Below, in pieces: positions 37,826-48,867 of a stretch of DNA of 64,000 bases. The position numbers and the translations under genes were made by a program. This DNA is from Stereum hirsutum FP-91666 SS1 (taxonomy: Eukaryota; Basidiomycota; Agaricomycetes; Russulales; Stereaceae). How positions within the stretch are numbered: the first letter of the stretch is position 1; every line of letters begins with the position of its first letter. The notes beneath the pieces were generated by a model that searched no databases, had not been told where the DNA came from, and saw only the letters and a program-made list of their open reading frames with translations. Location: assembly GCF_000264905.1 (NCBI RefSeq), contig NW_006763136.1, positions 291,934-355,933 of the forward strand. The letters are read 5' to 3'.

Positions 37826-39184
37826 TCACTCCATAAACCTTGTGGTGCCCGCATTTTCTTGACGCGCCTCCCAAGCCTCCCTTTCAGCTACGGCTGCGTG
37901 AAACTCCTTCATCTCTTCCACGCCCATGGTGTGCGAGGTGACCTCCATATCATCGATTATTCCCGATCCCGTCATCCTCAACTTTAGCTCCTTCTTCTTT
38001 AGTTTCTTCTGCAGACTCTTCTTCCGATTCTTTTTCGTCTTGCTGCTGAGCGCGTCGAGCTCTGCAGCACTGTCGTCGTCATCGTCCTGGAGCACACTGC
38101 CGTTCTGGTTATCTGGTGGGGGTGAAATGTCTGGTGTCTTCTCTCGTGGCCTGCATTCTGTCTTGTGAATCTTCCAGTCCTTCGGTACCGAACGGAGTTA
38201 ATCAGCCACTCGGGGTCTGTGTGAGAGATAGAAATCAACTCACATTCCGTTGGCACTCCTTACTACAATATGACGGCTTATACTCTTCGGGGCACGGGCC
38301 AGCGCACTGTTTCAGACCCATTTGCGACGAAGCCCGCACAGGGCACCCGTCGTTCGCACATTGATACGCATTCGGTTTTCTCCTCTCCTTAGCCTCCCTC
38401 TTCCTCCTTGCCGCATTCATCACCTTATCCCTCCTCTCTACCATCCCCCAGAGCATATCCACCCTCGTCGCCATGAACTTGAATTCCTGCAACGCCTCGG
38501 GGTCGACGATATTGTCAGCATGGGATAGGATTTGCTTATATCGTTGTCCGACATGTAGAACCGAGGGCGCAGTACACCCCAGAGTCGCAGCACAATCAGC
38601 GTAGAGAGCGGCGTTGGTGATGTCGGAAGTATGTGGGATTTCTTCTCTGTCGAAACGTTCAAGGTAGTGATTTGCATTGTAGCAAGCTGCCGTAGCTGCA
38701 ATGGATTTGTCCTTTTGAGTGAGACGCTTGATCCGTGGAGCCGCCGTGGCGGACTTCAAGACGTTTGACCAAAGTACATTTGCAGCCTTCTCGTCTGGCG
38801 GAGTACCAAGACCAACATACTTCCTGACGCAAAAAAAGAAAGAAAAAGATACAATTTTTAATCAATTGAACGACGAGAAGAGATATGGACGGCGACGCAC
38901 CTCAAGCCCAGTTCTGTCATCATCTCCCAATCGCCAGCCGCTGCCTTCCTTTCCAACTCTCTCAGAGACGTCTTCGCAATACGCTTCTGAGCATCCTGCA
39001 CGGATTTGAGGATGTTCATTGGGGGTGTATCGGTGTCTTCTATATCGATAGGGACAGCGCATGAATAAACTTGACAGTATCGCAGGAGGGTGTTCAGTTC
39101 TTCTACAGAGTCGATATCACCGAAGTCGAAGTCGGCGGGAACCTCCTCCCTTTCCATGTTAAGTTCACGTAGAAAGCCAGACAT
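37826..39184 (-). CDS. MYND zinc-finger protein, copy 1
   Basis: 405 aa, three exons (38901-39184, 38244-38823, 37826-38179), phases consistent. The MYND finger at about residues 250-297 spans the second intron: YQCANDGCPV...LKQCAGPCPEEY, then YCSKECQRN/DWKIHKTEC, with all Cys/His ligands present. MYND fingers mediate protein-protein contacts. The N-terminal part is helical, with LRELERKAAAGDWEMMTELG and a Sel1-like feel; a lysine-rich stretch (KTKKNRKKSLQKKLKKK) lies near the C-terminus. The next gene (39695-41013) is a paralogue in the same orientation with the same intron layout. Partners and function are unknown. Confidence 0.85.
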
Positions 39185-39694
39185 CTCGGTTTGATGAATC
39201 TGAATAGAGAATCCTTCGAGAGTATCGAGTGATAGCGCTTAACGGGAGCGCAAGAGAGGCTGAATACTGGACCTGGAGGAGTTCGTCAAGTGGCCGGCAA
39301 GGATCGCTGCCAGTCTAAGAGAGTATCCTGATTTCACTACGGCAAATTTCGTGGCTATAGCTAGCGGTTGGGTCGACGATCTGTCGGAGGTAGCGAGCGC
39401 CAGCATCCACTGTTTGGATGAGAGAAAAAAAGGAAAGGAAGGCAAAATTTGTCGCGATTCATATTTCGAAAACCGTCCTAGGTGTTTTGTGTGGCGGTGG
39501 CGACGTCAAAATGGCTAGTAAATGGGAGATTCGAGTCTTGCTCCCATATAAACGATCATTGTGGAGTTTTCAAAGCAGAGTAGTCGGACTCTAATGAAAT
39601 TGTATACGAAATCATTCTCTACAGTGTAACTAGAATTTGGACACAGAACCGCCAGTTCATCAGGTGCAGCCGTGGACTCGGGTTAGTCCATACA
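39185..39694. other. Spacer between the tandem MYND genes
   Basis: 510 bases: promoter of copy 1 and 3' UTR of copy 2 (both transcribed leftward). No gene was seen. Confidence 0.5.
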
Positions 39695-41013
39695 CTACGC
39701 CAGCCTTCGTACCTCATATCTCTCGTCGGTCCACAACGCGTGCAACGCCTTCATCTCATTCGCATTCAGACGGCTCGAAGAGATCTCCAGGTTCTCCGCA
39801 ATACTCAGCGTCAGTTCCCTGTGCTTTCGCTCCTTGTCGGCGACGTTCTTCCGGTTCTTCTTAGTCTTCTTGGGCTCTTCCGGCGTAGGCGGCGAAGGCG
39901 ACAATGCAGTAGAGCTCTCGATGGAAGCGGATGTGGAATCCTCCCGTGGCTTGCAGTATTTCTTGTGCAGTTTCCAGTCCTATGCCAAGGCAGAGTTAGT
40001 ACGCACATTTCTGTGTATGGAAGGGAGAATGTGTTCGGCGACTCACGATCCGCTGACACTCCTTGCTACAATACGACGGCTTGTACTCTTCAGGACACGG
40101 CCCGGAACACCTCTTCAACCCCATATGAGACGTAGCTCGCACTGGACATCCATCCTTCGCGCACCGGTATGCGTTCGGGTTCATTCTTTCCTGTGCCTCC
40201 CTACGTTCGTTCGCCTCACGACATACCTTTTCCCTCCTATCATATAGATCGAAAAGATCTTTCCACTCCGTTCGTAGCGAGATGAGATCCGCCAGTGCCT
40301 CGGGAGGGAGCAGCACGTCCAAATCGGGCCTGGATAATATCCTTTTATAAAGTTGGGCGACGTGCAGCACATGAGGTGCGGTACAGCCCAAAATGACTGC
40401 ATAGTCCGCACACTCGACTGCACGGCAGAGCTTGCTAGTACTAGGATCTTCGTCGAATGCGGCCGAGTAGTATTCAGCGTTGTAGCAAGTCGCCGTCGCT
40501 GCGAGCACTCTGTCCTCCGGAGTTGGCTTTAAGCTAATCATAATAAACACCTTGGTCCAGAGTTCCATTGCTGCGTCCTTGTTCAGGTCGGTAGTGTATC
40601 CTGCATACTTCTTGGAGACAGAACGCGACGGCGGAGAAACGAGATATACACCATGAATGACCGTAAATAACAATGGAAAACGAGACAATTACGCACCTTA
40701 ATGCTAACTCAATCATCGCCTCCGCATCGCCTGTTGATGCCTTTCTCTCTAACTCGCTCAAAGTGATCGTCGCTGCGCGGTCCTGGGCATCCTTGAGTTG
40801 TTTGATGTAATCTACTTGGGGCAAGTCTATCACGTCGATGTCTATGTTGATGGAACCCGCATAGGCTTTGTAATATCGTTCGAGAGCCGCCATTTCATCT
40901 GGGGATGTTAAGCCAAAGTCGGAGTGATGAGGACGACCGCAGTACAGCAGATTATAACTGCCGGAGAGCGTAGACATTTCCTCGAGAGATCGTCGGTTGT
41001 GAGAAGTCGACAA
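39695..41013 (-). CDS. MYND zinc-finger protein, copy 2
   Basis: 389 aa if the first ATG (41013) is used; a second in-frame ATG is at 40977. Exons: 40693-41013, 40047-40610, 39695-39979. The MYND finger (about residues 257-304) is YRCAKDGCPV...LKRCSGPCPEEY, then YCSKECQRI/DWKLHKKYC, with all ligands kept. The first exon (LSELERKASTGDAEAMIELA) matches copy 1. Intron 1 is uncertain: the copy-1 style donor (AG/GTGCGT, 40696) breaks frame with the available acceptor, so the model uses GTAATT at 40692. This may be a shifted splice site. A 609-bp MITE begins about 110 bp upstream of the ATG and so sits in the promoter. Confidence 0.82.
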
Positions 41014-41114
41014 GATAAGGGTGGGTGAGAAGCAAGAGAGATCCTAGATCGACACTTGTCTGACAGAGCAAGTGAGCTGGCAGCAGAGTGAGAACGAAGA
41101 GACAGCGGGGAGCA

Positions 41115-41122
41115 GTTGGGGG
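41115..41122. repeat. Left target-site duplication of the MITE
   Basis: GTTGGGGG, repeated exactly at 41732-41739 on the other side of the element. Confidence 0.8.
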
Positions 41123-41731
41123 TAGGGCTCCGACAAAAAGTCCACAGCGGATGTTACGCCGTGTTATTAACTCGGTGGCCCCCGAGGGACTTTTTTACAG
41201 GTGTTAAAAACAGTTAAAAACACATTATTTAAATCGAATTAAATATTATTTTTGTCCCCAGGTGTTGCCAGTTTCGACTGGCCTGGAGGGCTTTCAGAGC
41301 ACTAAGAGTCCTTTTGATCGCTTTTGATCACTATTTGAACCCTCGGAGCAAGTTCTACAACACATACGCTCGTGGTATGTGAGGTCGTTGACGAAAATAC
41401 CCACCGTACTTAATCTTGGACGTGGACGAGACTAAGCTACGGTGGCGAGGGAGACGGACTCGGACTGTGGAGGTGGGAATCGGTTCGGGTAAAGGTCTGT
41501 CTAGGTCGGGTTAGGGGTTCGAGAGGATGGAATACGACGGGGAGTGATCAGGAACTCGAAAGTGTCTTCCCTGAACGCGGATCTACTCCTCCGGACGTCC
41601 AGATTTCTTACACTTTTTTACAGCTCTATAAACCAGTGTATTGGGAGGGTTGTTAATAACAAGTTATAAACAGTTATTAACAGCACTTTTTTACAGCTGT
41701 TATTAACAACCGACTTTTTGTCGGAGCCCTA
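41123..41731. mobile_element. hAT-like non-autonomous element (MITE), 609 bp
   Basis: The ends are a perfect 20-bp terminal inverted repeat, TAGGGCTCCGACAAAAAGTC at 41123-41142 and its reverse complement at 41712-41731. An 8-bp duplication GTTGGGGG flanks both sides. An 8-bp target duplication with termini starting TAGGG is the pattern of hAT transposons. The interior has no transposase frame. Three direct copies of CTTTTTTACAG (41190, 41613, 41686) and four GTTATTAAC/GTTAATAAC palindromic motifs (41163, 41652, 41673, 41699) lie subterminally and could bind transposase. The intact TIRs and duplication suggest fairly recent insertion. Confidence 0.85.
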
Positions 41732-41739
41732 GTTGGGGG
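41732..41739. repeat. Right target-site duplication of the MITE
   Basis: GTTGGGGG directly after the right terminal repeat; identical to 41115-41122. Confidence 0.8.
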
Positions 41740-42156
41740 AGCAGAGAGACGAACGGTGGCAAGGACCCTGGCCTGTGCAACCTTTATAATGTGCGCGGCC
41801 CGGGAGCGGACCGATATCGATTAGAGGCCAAGCGTCGACAACGCGTGTCTCGCCACGCGTTCATGTTTGTGCCAACCACCGGAAAGGAACAAAGCAACCC
41901 AAGACACATCATTAACAGATCCGTACCGAAATTGCAGGCTGGCGTGCCAACGACGATGGGCCTCCTGATCAATTTATCCACCGATCTCATAGTGACATAT
42001 ATTTTGTGTCACTAGTACTGTACGTCGTTACTACACCACTATTCAATCCGTTATCGTTGTGTTATCGAATAAATTCCGCATCATCACCGAACGAGCAAGA
42101 TGAACAACGATCCTTACAACTTGAACATCGTACAGTACTTAATGCCTACAAATGAT
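41740..42156. other. Intergenic region between the MITE and P450 copy 1
   Basis: Originally the region upstream of the MYND copy-2 gene, now displaced by the MITE, plus the P450 3' UTR. It has a short inverted repeat (AGTGACA...TGTCACT, about 41991-42013). No gene was seen. Confidence 0.45.
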
Positions 42157-44674
42157 TCACCGCACACTCGTCACCTTCAAGCCCATCCATGACCCAAGCT
42201 CCATATGATCCTTCACCATTGGCACCATAAGCCCAGTGGGCTTGCGCAAAATCTGCATCTCTTTAGCGTTGTCAGGCAAGGTGAAGTGGAAGTTCTCGAT
42301 GAGACCGGCGAGCATGGTTTGCATTTCAAGGACGCTGTCGGCACGTTCAGCGTGAGCAGTTCGCATGGGGTAATCATGTTATGAATAACTCACGAGAATC
42401 TCCAACTATCGAGTGTGATTGACATATGTGCGTGTGACGCCGTAAGTCAGTGTCACTCAGACTCAGGCTTAGTAAGATGAACTTACCCAATGCATCCGCG
42501 GAGACCACCAGCTATGGAAATACATTAGCCAAAACGTATCACTGAAGAACCATGAGAAGGATAGTCTTACAAAAGTTGAGCCTGCCAAATGCCGCCGTCA
42601 GTGCATGTTCCAATATTGGTCGAGAACAGGAACTCACAAATTCGCGTAGACGCCGACCGACACTTGTCCATCTTTATCTTTGTTAAGGAATCGTTCCGGT
42701 CTGAACGTGTCCACATCATCGCCCCACACTTGTGGCAACCTACGCGTTGACACGACATCCATTTAAGTCAGTCTTTCGAGATATTTTCGCAGTGGCAGCA
42801 AGCAGTGCTTACCTATTGTAGGTACAGATAGAGATTTGGATGTTTTGCCCTTTGCTGACGGGGATGGCAGAAATTTGCCCCCCAGAATTCGTAGTGATGG
42901 GGTATGCAAGCGGAATCACATCGTCTCTACCTGCAGAGCGAACCAACGTCCAGACGATTGGATGCAAACGCATTCCTTCCTGGAGGTCGGACGTATCATA
43001 CCGTCGTCAGTTCTCGAGGATAAATGAAATTGTTGGCCGCATACCTTTAATGCAGCCTGAAGCATGGTGAGTCCTTCAAGGTCCGCTATGCTGAAGTCGC
43101 TATCACCACGAGCAGTGGCCTCTACCCTGGCAGCGGCGAGCTCTTCGCGGATCTTGATCTGGTACTCAGGATGCTTCGCGAGCTCCCAAAGAAGCCAGGT
43201 GATAGAAACCGCGGTGGTATCGTGGCCCGCCAGCAACAAAGTCGCTGTTGAGGTGATATTAGCGCAACTCGTCTATAAATTCTTATGACATAGATCAAGG
43301 TAACGAAAGCATGACACTCACAAACTTGATCGACAACCTCAACATCAGACAACTTCGTCTTTGGGTTCTCAGAGTTGTTCGCCCTCATAAGAATACTGAT
43401 GATATCCTTCCCGTTGCCTGTCTCCTCGCTTTTCTCGACGACCTCCCTGGCCGTCTTCCTGACAAAGTCGAGATAATGCCTGAAGCGGGTGTACTCACGG
43501 CCTGGAAGGTAACGAAAGAGGTGGAGGATAGGCTCCGGCAGGTAGCGCCATGTAGACTTGAAGACCATGTCGAATTTGGAGGGATAGAGAGTCGAGTCGA
43601 TGCTAGATCATGGATGCATTGGACAACCCTTCAGCAGAGATGTTGACAGAATCGTCGGGAGGTCTGAGGCGAAGACTCACAAGAGATTCTTGTATACGGC
43701 GGAGAGAGCGCTGTCCGAGTTGTCAAGGGCGCCAAAGTTGTAATCGAACCCTGCTTCACCGATAACGTCGAGCGTCATACGGGACATCCATTTCGTGATG
43801 TCTATGGTGGGAGCGCCATTAGGATCGGTCGCAATCGCCTCGTCTTTCCACTTCTGCGTCAACTGCATAGAATACGTTGCATCAGAAGACGTTCATATAT
43901 TCCGAAGCCAAAATGGGGTGGAGAGCGACAAACCTTTGCCGCAGCTCTATGGAAGAGTGTCACAAAGCCCTTCAATTGTGCAGAACTGAACGCAGGGTTC
44001 ATAACCTTCCTGTGGCGTTGGTGGTCCTCGCCTACGTACACAAACACATTTTCAGGGTCGAACTAAGCCAGATCATGACAATAACGAAGAAGGGTTCGGC
44101 GAGTACGTACCCTCCGTCCAAACGATTCCATCCCCAGTGATAAACCTCACAATCGCCCTCACGTCCTTGCGCTTAGGAAAGTGGTATCCTGATGTGTGCA
44201 GGACATATTGCATTGCCTTGGGATCAGCGATGGTAAGGTGTTCTTCCTAAAGTGATCGTCGAATAGTGCAGAACAGAAAACAAAGATTAGCGGTGTGCAA
44301 GAAGCTGATAGCCCCAAGGGCCAAATTAGGTCATAGTAAGGAACTTACCCCCATGACGCCCGTCGACCGCCAGGCCGTACCGTACTGGCGAAGCCACTTA
44401 AACTCGACGTCGCCCACTTCATTCTGAAAGCGGACGTCCTTCTCGTTTCCTACGACAGCAAACGGGCGAAGAGAAGTGATGATCCAAACTATGAGAATCG
44501 AGAATATCGAAACGCGATGTGGTGGGAAGACAAACCGAGCCAGAATGAAGTAGTCGGAGGGCCTTGCAAGTCCTTGAGCGTTCGACGACGAAGATAAGTC
44601 ACAGCAGTCCTGACGAGCGCAAACAACAAAAGCAGCGATGAGCCCTTGAGCAACAGAGACATATCCGCCGCCAT
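42157..44674 (-). CDS. Cytochrome P450, copy 1 (intact)
   Basis: Microsomal P450 monooxygenase, 543 aa, 13 exons: 44536-44674, 44349-44449, 44111-44246, 43934-44031, 43681-43862, 43322-43602, 43045-43244, 42813-42979, 42638-42739, 42571-42581, 42488-42512, 42394-42405, 42157-42334. All phases fit. An N-terminal membrane anchor (LLLKGSSLLLLFALV) is followed by RRR and a Pro hinge (LQGPP). The I-helix is AGHDTT (318-323), the K-helix ExxR is EGMR (380-383), then PERF (449-452), and the haem ligand is Cys479 in FSGGLRGCIG. Exons 10-12 (11, 25 and 12 nt) carry the haem loop. Substrate and CYP family are not assigned. It is a close paralogue of the genes at 48868-51210 and 59181-61736 and lies in duplicated block A. 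A TTAAATA element sits about 70 bp upstream (44744-44750). Confidence 0.93.
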
Positions 44675-45916
44675 AGTGCTCCTCGTATAAGGGTACTGGT
44701 CAGAGCGAAAGGGAACAATGACACCAAACGGCCTGAGCAAGAGTATTTAATACCAACTACAGACTCCATAGGGCCGAATCGTATTGGAATCGTAAGACGG
44801 ACGCGTAAGCACGACACCGACGGAACAAACAACAACATTCTTCTCATGATCAGAACCCTCTTCCTATGGGAACGACAAGGATATCGCCGAACGCGAGGAC
44901 GAAGGGTAGCCTCGATCTACACTAACAGAGCCAAAATGAATTTGTGTGAGATTTTGAGGAGATATGAACCCAGAGGGCGTACCGTTACGGAGGAAAAGTC
45001 CATGCATGCCGAGGGAGGGACGTAGGGACTTCGGCGTGGGCGGTTGTATGAGGTACAACATCGCAACGGAAACAGCGATATTGTACGCAACTCCATCTAT
45101 GCCACGGGTGTGTATTGAAATCAAGGCAAATCGTTGGAGCGCGATTGGCTGTGCATGTGTTGTGTTGCACGCATCGAACCATGTTTGCTTTCATCGAGAG
45201 AGGTCATCATACCACCGTGGTCGTGAGACACAAACAACAGCTGCACCCATGACCTTCCTCATTCGACCACGGTCGTCGTTCCGTGATTATCGACAACATT
45301 TCGGGCCGGTCCATTGAGAGAGCTGTGGTATGACACCGACAACATGAATGCTGCCCAGATGTTGAAACCGTACTGGAAAAAGTACAGAGGCTGTCCCGAT
45401 GGCTCCGGTCTTCGAAGAGCTGAAGCATAACGCGACCCTATGAGGGCTAAAACGTGTGCCACTGCTCAAACAAAGCCATGTAGAACCTGCACAGCTGACG
45501 GCCACGAGCAGCAACGAAAGGGCAGCCCAGGCTGTGGAGCACAGACGATGGAGGCGTCTAAATCTGTCCACTGAGCCATGCGGACTCGATGGAGGTCAAC
45601 GCATCGAGCTGACGACTCGCTTGATTTCAGCCTTGAGCATGATTTCTCAATCAAGACGTCATCGAGCTACCAGAGTGGAATAAGATGCCTGGGTGCAGAA
45701 CCGCGGCTTGAAGCTTCAGACTATTCAGATCCAACTTTGATTTCATTCTTCCAGTCCAATGTGACCTTCATCGAAGGAAATCCGGCTAGAATGACACGCA
45801 TCAAAGCAAGGTCATGCCAATGGCCAGTCAGCATGTGAATATCATGCATTTGATAACGGGAAGACTCAAGCTCGAAACCTCTACTGAGTAAATCGGGTAA
45901 CCAGCAGCCTCCCACC
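44675..45916. other. Spacer within block A
   Basis: P450 promoter (TTAAATA at 44744-44750 on the minus strand) and duplicated non-coding sequence related to 51211-52078. No intact gene. Confidence 0.5.
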
Positions 45917-46540
45917 ACTTACCGTCTCCTTCACAGAAGCTTTGGGACAAGCCGCCTCGATCACCCCCGCCGCCTTCTCACACTCCTTCCTACTCAGCTC
46001 CGCCGTAGCACAAACCTTCACACTCGGCCTGCACTCCAACAACTCCTCCCCCTCAATCTCTTCGCCCTATCGATCCAAAGCCCCCACCTCATACACTCAT
46101 CCACGAACCCCTGACACAACCTGTCCTCAACTTCGATATCGAGCTTGAGCGCATCTCGGGGCTGGACGGACGGGGGGTTCGAATGGGGGCGGTTTCCCTG
46201 TCCGTGGTGCGAGGCGGTGGGGCGCGCGAGGGTGCTGGGGGAAGAGGAGGCGGCGGCGAGGGAGGCCAGGGAGGCTGGGGTACTGATGGTGAAGAATTCT
46301 GTAGGGCTAGTGGCGTGTAGAATGAGATCGATGCGGTCGAGGACGGTACGAATGGTCCGGATGCTTTTGTACAGGGTGGAGAGGATAGAGGGGGTGTTGT
46401 GTAGGATGGAGATAGTTTCGGAGCCTCTGGCGTCGAGGAGGATAAGCGTGGCGGCGAGAAGACGAAGAAGGAAGTGCTGGTACGCTATAGAAGATGATTA
46501 AGGTGAGTTTAAGCTGTACTGATCGTGCGGACACAGCGGA
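45917..46540 (-). pseudogene. Degraded 3' fragment of LCB1
   Basis: Aligns by eye along the last exon of the intact LCB1 at 52079-52642. Matches include the ends TCCCACCACTTACCGTCTCC versus TCCCACCACTCACCGCCTCC, the TTCGGAGCC/TTCGGAACC block, and AGAGGGGGTGTTG. Substitutions and small indels break the frame many times. The C-terminus would read a TGA before the true stop. All upstream exons are absent. Boundaries are approximate. Confidence 0.8.
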
Positions 46541-46673
46541 GCGAGAATAGAAGAAGACCGCCTTCATTCTCACCAGTAAGTCACCCAAGACCTCTCACCA
46601 TGCGAAGACTCTCTCCTATCTCCATCTACGAAAACAAAAGCAAGAAATATGGCATGGGGTGCAATTTACTCAA

Positions 46674-48189
46674 TCAAACCGCACATACTTCCTCGACCGA
46701 AACGCATCCATCGCGTCGTTGGACCTCGAACCTCCCGAAAAGACACAGGAAGCCCATACCACGTTCCAGCGGTTTATTGTCTGGCTTCACCAGGAAGAGG
46801 TGCATCCTGATACATCGTAGCTTCGGAGACACAGATGCCATCGAGTTCGTGTATTGCTTCAAACGGAATGGAGCGATGGCTCTCACCAAGGAAGAGCCAT
46901 CGAGGTCTATTTCCAGCTGTATGAGACATGGAAGTTGTGGTAATATTGATTCGAGAGCCATCTGCAGTGCATAGTGGTCAGAGAGAATAACTATATTGAC
47001 TGAAGAAAGATATAAACACCTACCACGTTAACAAGTGACATCCCAACCTTGCTACGAATGTGTCCACGTTGGCACCCCATAAATAAGGTTAAATTCTTCA
47101 CTGGCGACATGATTCGTGGTAGCCGGGGGGCAAGTAAACGAAATACTGTATCTGGACTGTTGAGAAAGCCAAGGTAGATTTGGCAAAGCTCGAAGTCCAC
47201 ATGGATAGCACGACAGCCAGAAGTCGCGAGAATATCATCTTCAGGTATGTCGAGATTAAAACCGTCGACCTTAGGCCAAGGGAAAGACTCAAATATACTG
47301 TCAGTACTGTGCGAGAAAGTGCGTAGATTGGATTAAAAAGTACCTGAGCAAGAGATTGAAAGACGCGCTTCCAGTTATTCAGGTTTAGCGTGTGTAACGA
47401 CTGCCTCCATTTCCCTGGGAATGTCGTCATGCGCGCTCCATTGCTGCAGAGCTTCCGCAGATTAGGGATGATTTCATGATACGCATCAAGTCTGCGAGAT
47501 GGAAAGCGGTCCCCGACTACCAGGAGCTCCACAGGCAACCTAGCGGGGATTGTCGGACAAAACAATGACGATGTCTCAAAGTCTGCGTGCGATCGATCCT
47601 TGTAATCAAGGTGTTCCACTATGTAGATATGCCGCAGGGAAGAGATACTTGTTAACCGTACGAGGAAGTCTCTGCACGCGACATCGGTGCCTGGGTGTTG
47701 TTTGGACACATCATGGTGGGGAAGTGAAATCCAGAGTCCCCGTAGGGGAATATATAATAACTGTTCGCGTTGGAGGTTAAAGATATGGGCTGCGAGACGC
47801 GTGCAATAAGGACAATATTGGAGTGGACGTTCTTGACCTGAACGATCCTGTCGATATGCAAAGAAAAGGTGTGGTGCGGGCAATAGCAGACGCAGATACG
47901 ATATTGAGCGCAAGAACCCATCGAGATCCTTTTCGTGTGCGCACACTGTCGCAGCATTGGGGCAGAGGCTATAATCTGCCAGGGTGGCTTCGCAAGCCGG
48001 CACTGACAAGCGGCGCGAGACTCGACGCCATAACGATGCTGTAATTTCGCGCAATTTCTTACAGACAGTAGAAAGAGCGACGATGTCGTCTGACGGACGG
48101 CTGAAGGTGCTTCGATAATCGAACGATTCCGCGATCATCAAGACGAGCTCGTTGGGCATGTCGAGGAGAGAGGGCATGGTGACTGTCAA
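46674..48189 (-). CDS. F-box protein
   Basis: 465 aa, three exons (47344-48189, 47024-47287, 46674-46961). The N-terminal F-box (about residues 6-56) is PSLLDMPNELVLMIAESFDY, then LSTVCKKLREITASLWRRV. F-box proteins bind Skp1 and choose substrates for SCF ubiquitin ligases. The rest is Leu-rich with no canonical repeat, typical of the expanded F-box families of mushrooms. Intron 1 requires the unusual acceptor TTTGAG (47288-47289) to keep frame, with a CTGAC branch site 15 nt before it; the stronger CAG just upstream breaks the frame. A second in-frame ATG is at 48177. The gene separates the two duplicated blocks. Substrate unknown. Confidence 0.75.
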
Positions 48190-48867
48190 ACGAGTTACAA
48201 GAGTCAGTCACTGGTTGCAGAAAACGTCAATGGTAAGAGGCATGAGGTATACCAGGATTTCATGCAGCTTGCAGAGCGTGGTGGGCGCGGCGGTGGTCGC
48301 GATTTGGGGACAAAGGCGGCGAGGTCGGCTGTGACGGCGCTCGGAGCTTTGCGTAGGACCAGAACTTTGGCGAGAAACGCCACCAAAACGCCACATCCGT
48401 CTCTCACCAATCACAGACAGACACTCGGGGCACCCAAATATTTAAGTACCACAGAGGTGAATGAGATAAGTCTCATTGTTATACCACATTCTCAGGCGCG
48501 AGATGCGGTCCTTACCATGTCTAATAAATACAAGATTTATGGCTGCACCTTATCCCTGCTATAAATAATCGGGTCCAGGTGGCGCCTCTAGTGATCGTGA
48601 AGTCATGCCTCACATTCCTCTCGGATATCGAACGTCGCGCTGATCGAAAGGGCAACAAATATTGTGGAACAGTAAGGTGAGTAAGTATAGTAGACCAGAT
48701 GTCCATAGTGGAACTATGCAATCTCTCTGGCCCATCTATCATGACACCACTGAGTCGCCGATTTTGCAGTGATATACTTATGCTGACCGTCTCTCTGTCA
48801 GATTGACGAACATGTATAGTATATAGTCCTTGAACACAGTCTTACAGTATGATACTTTGCAATGACG
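48190..48867. other. Intergenic region between the F-box gene and P450 copy 2
   Basis: 678 bases; F-box promoter and the downstream region of the dead P450. No gene was seen. Confidence 0.5.

Larger units (their letters stand above)
42157..46540. repeat. Block A of a segmental duplication (P450 plus LCB1 3' end)
   Basis: Same order and orientation as block B (48868 to about 52642): P450, spacer, then the LCB1 3' end. Spacers also share sequence, e.g. the CTTCTCATGATC motif (44840 and 51352) and a stretch near 45415 that matches 51785. Block A kept the P450 and has only a degraded LCB1 fragment. Its spacer is about 370 bp longer than in block B. Confidence 0.8.
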
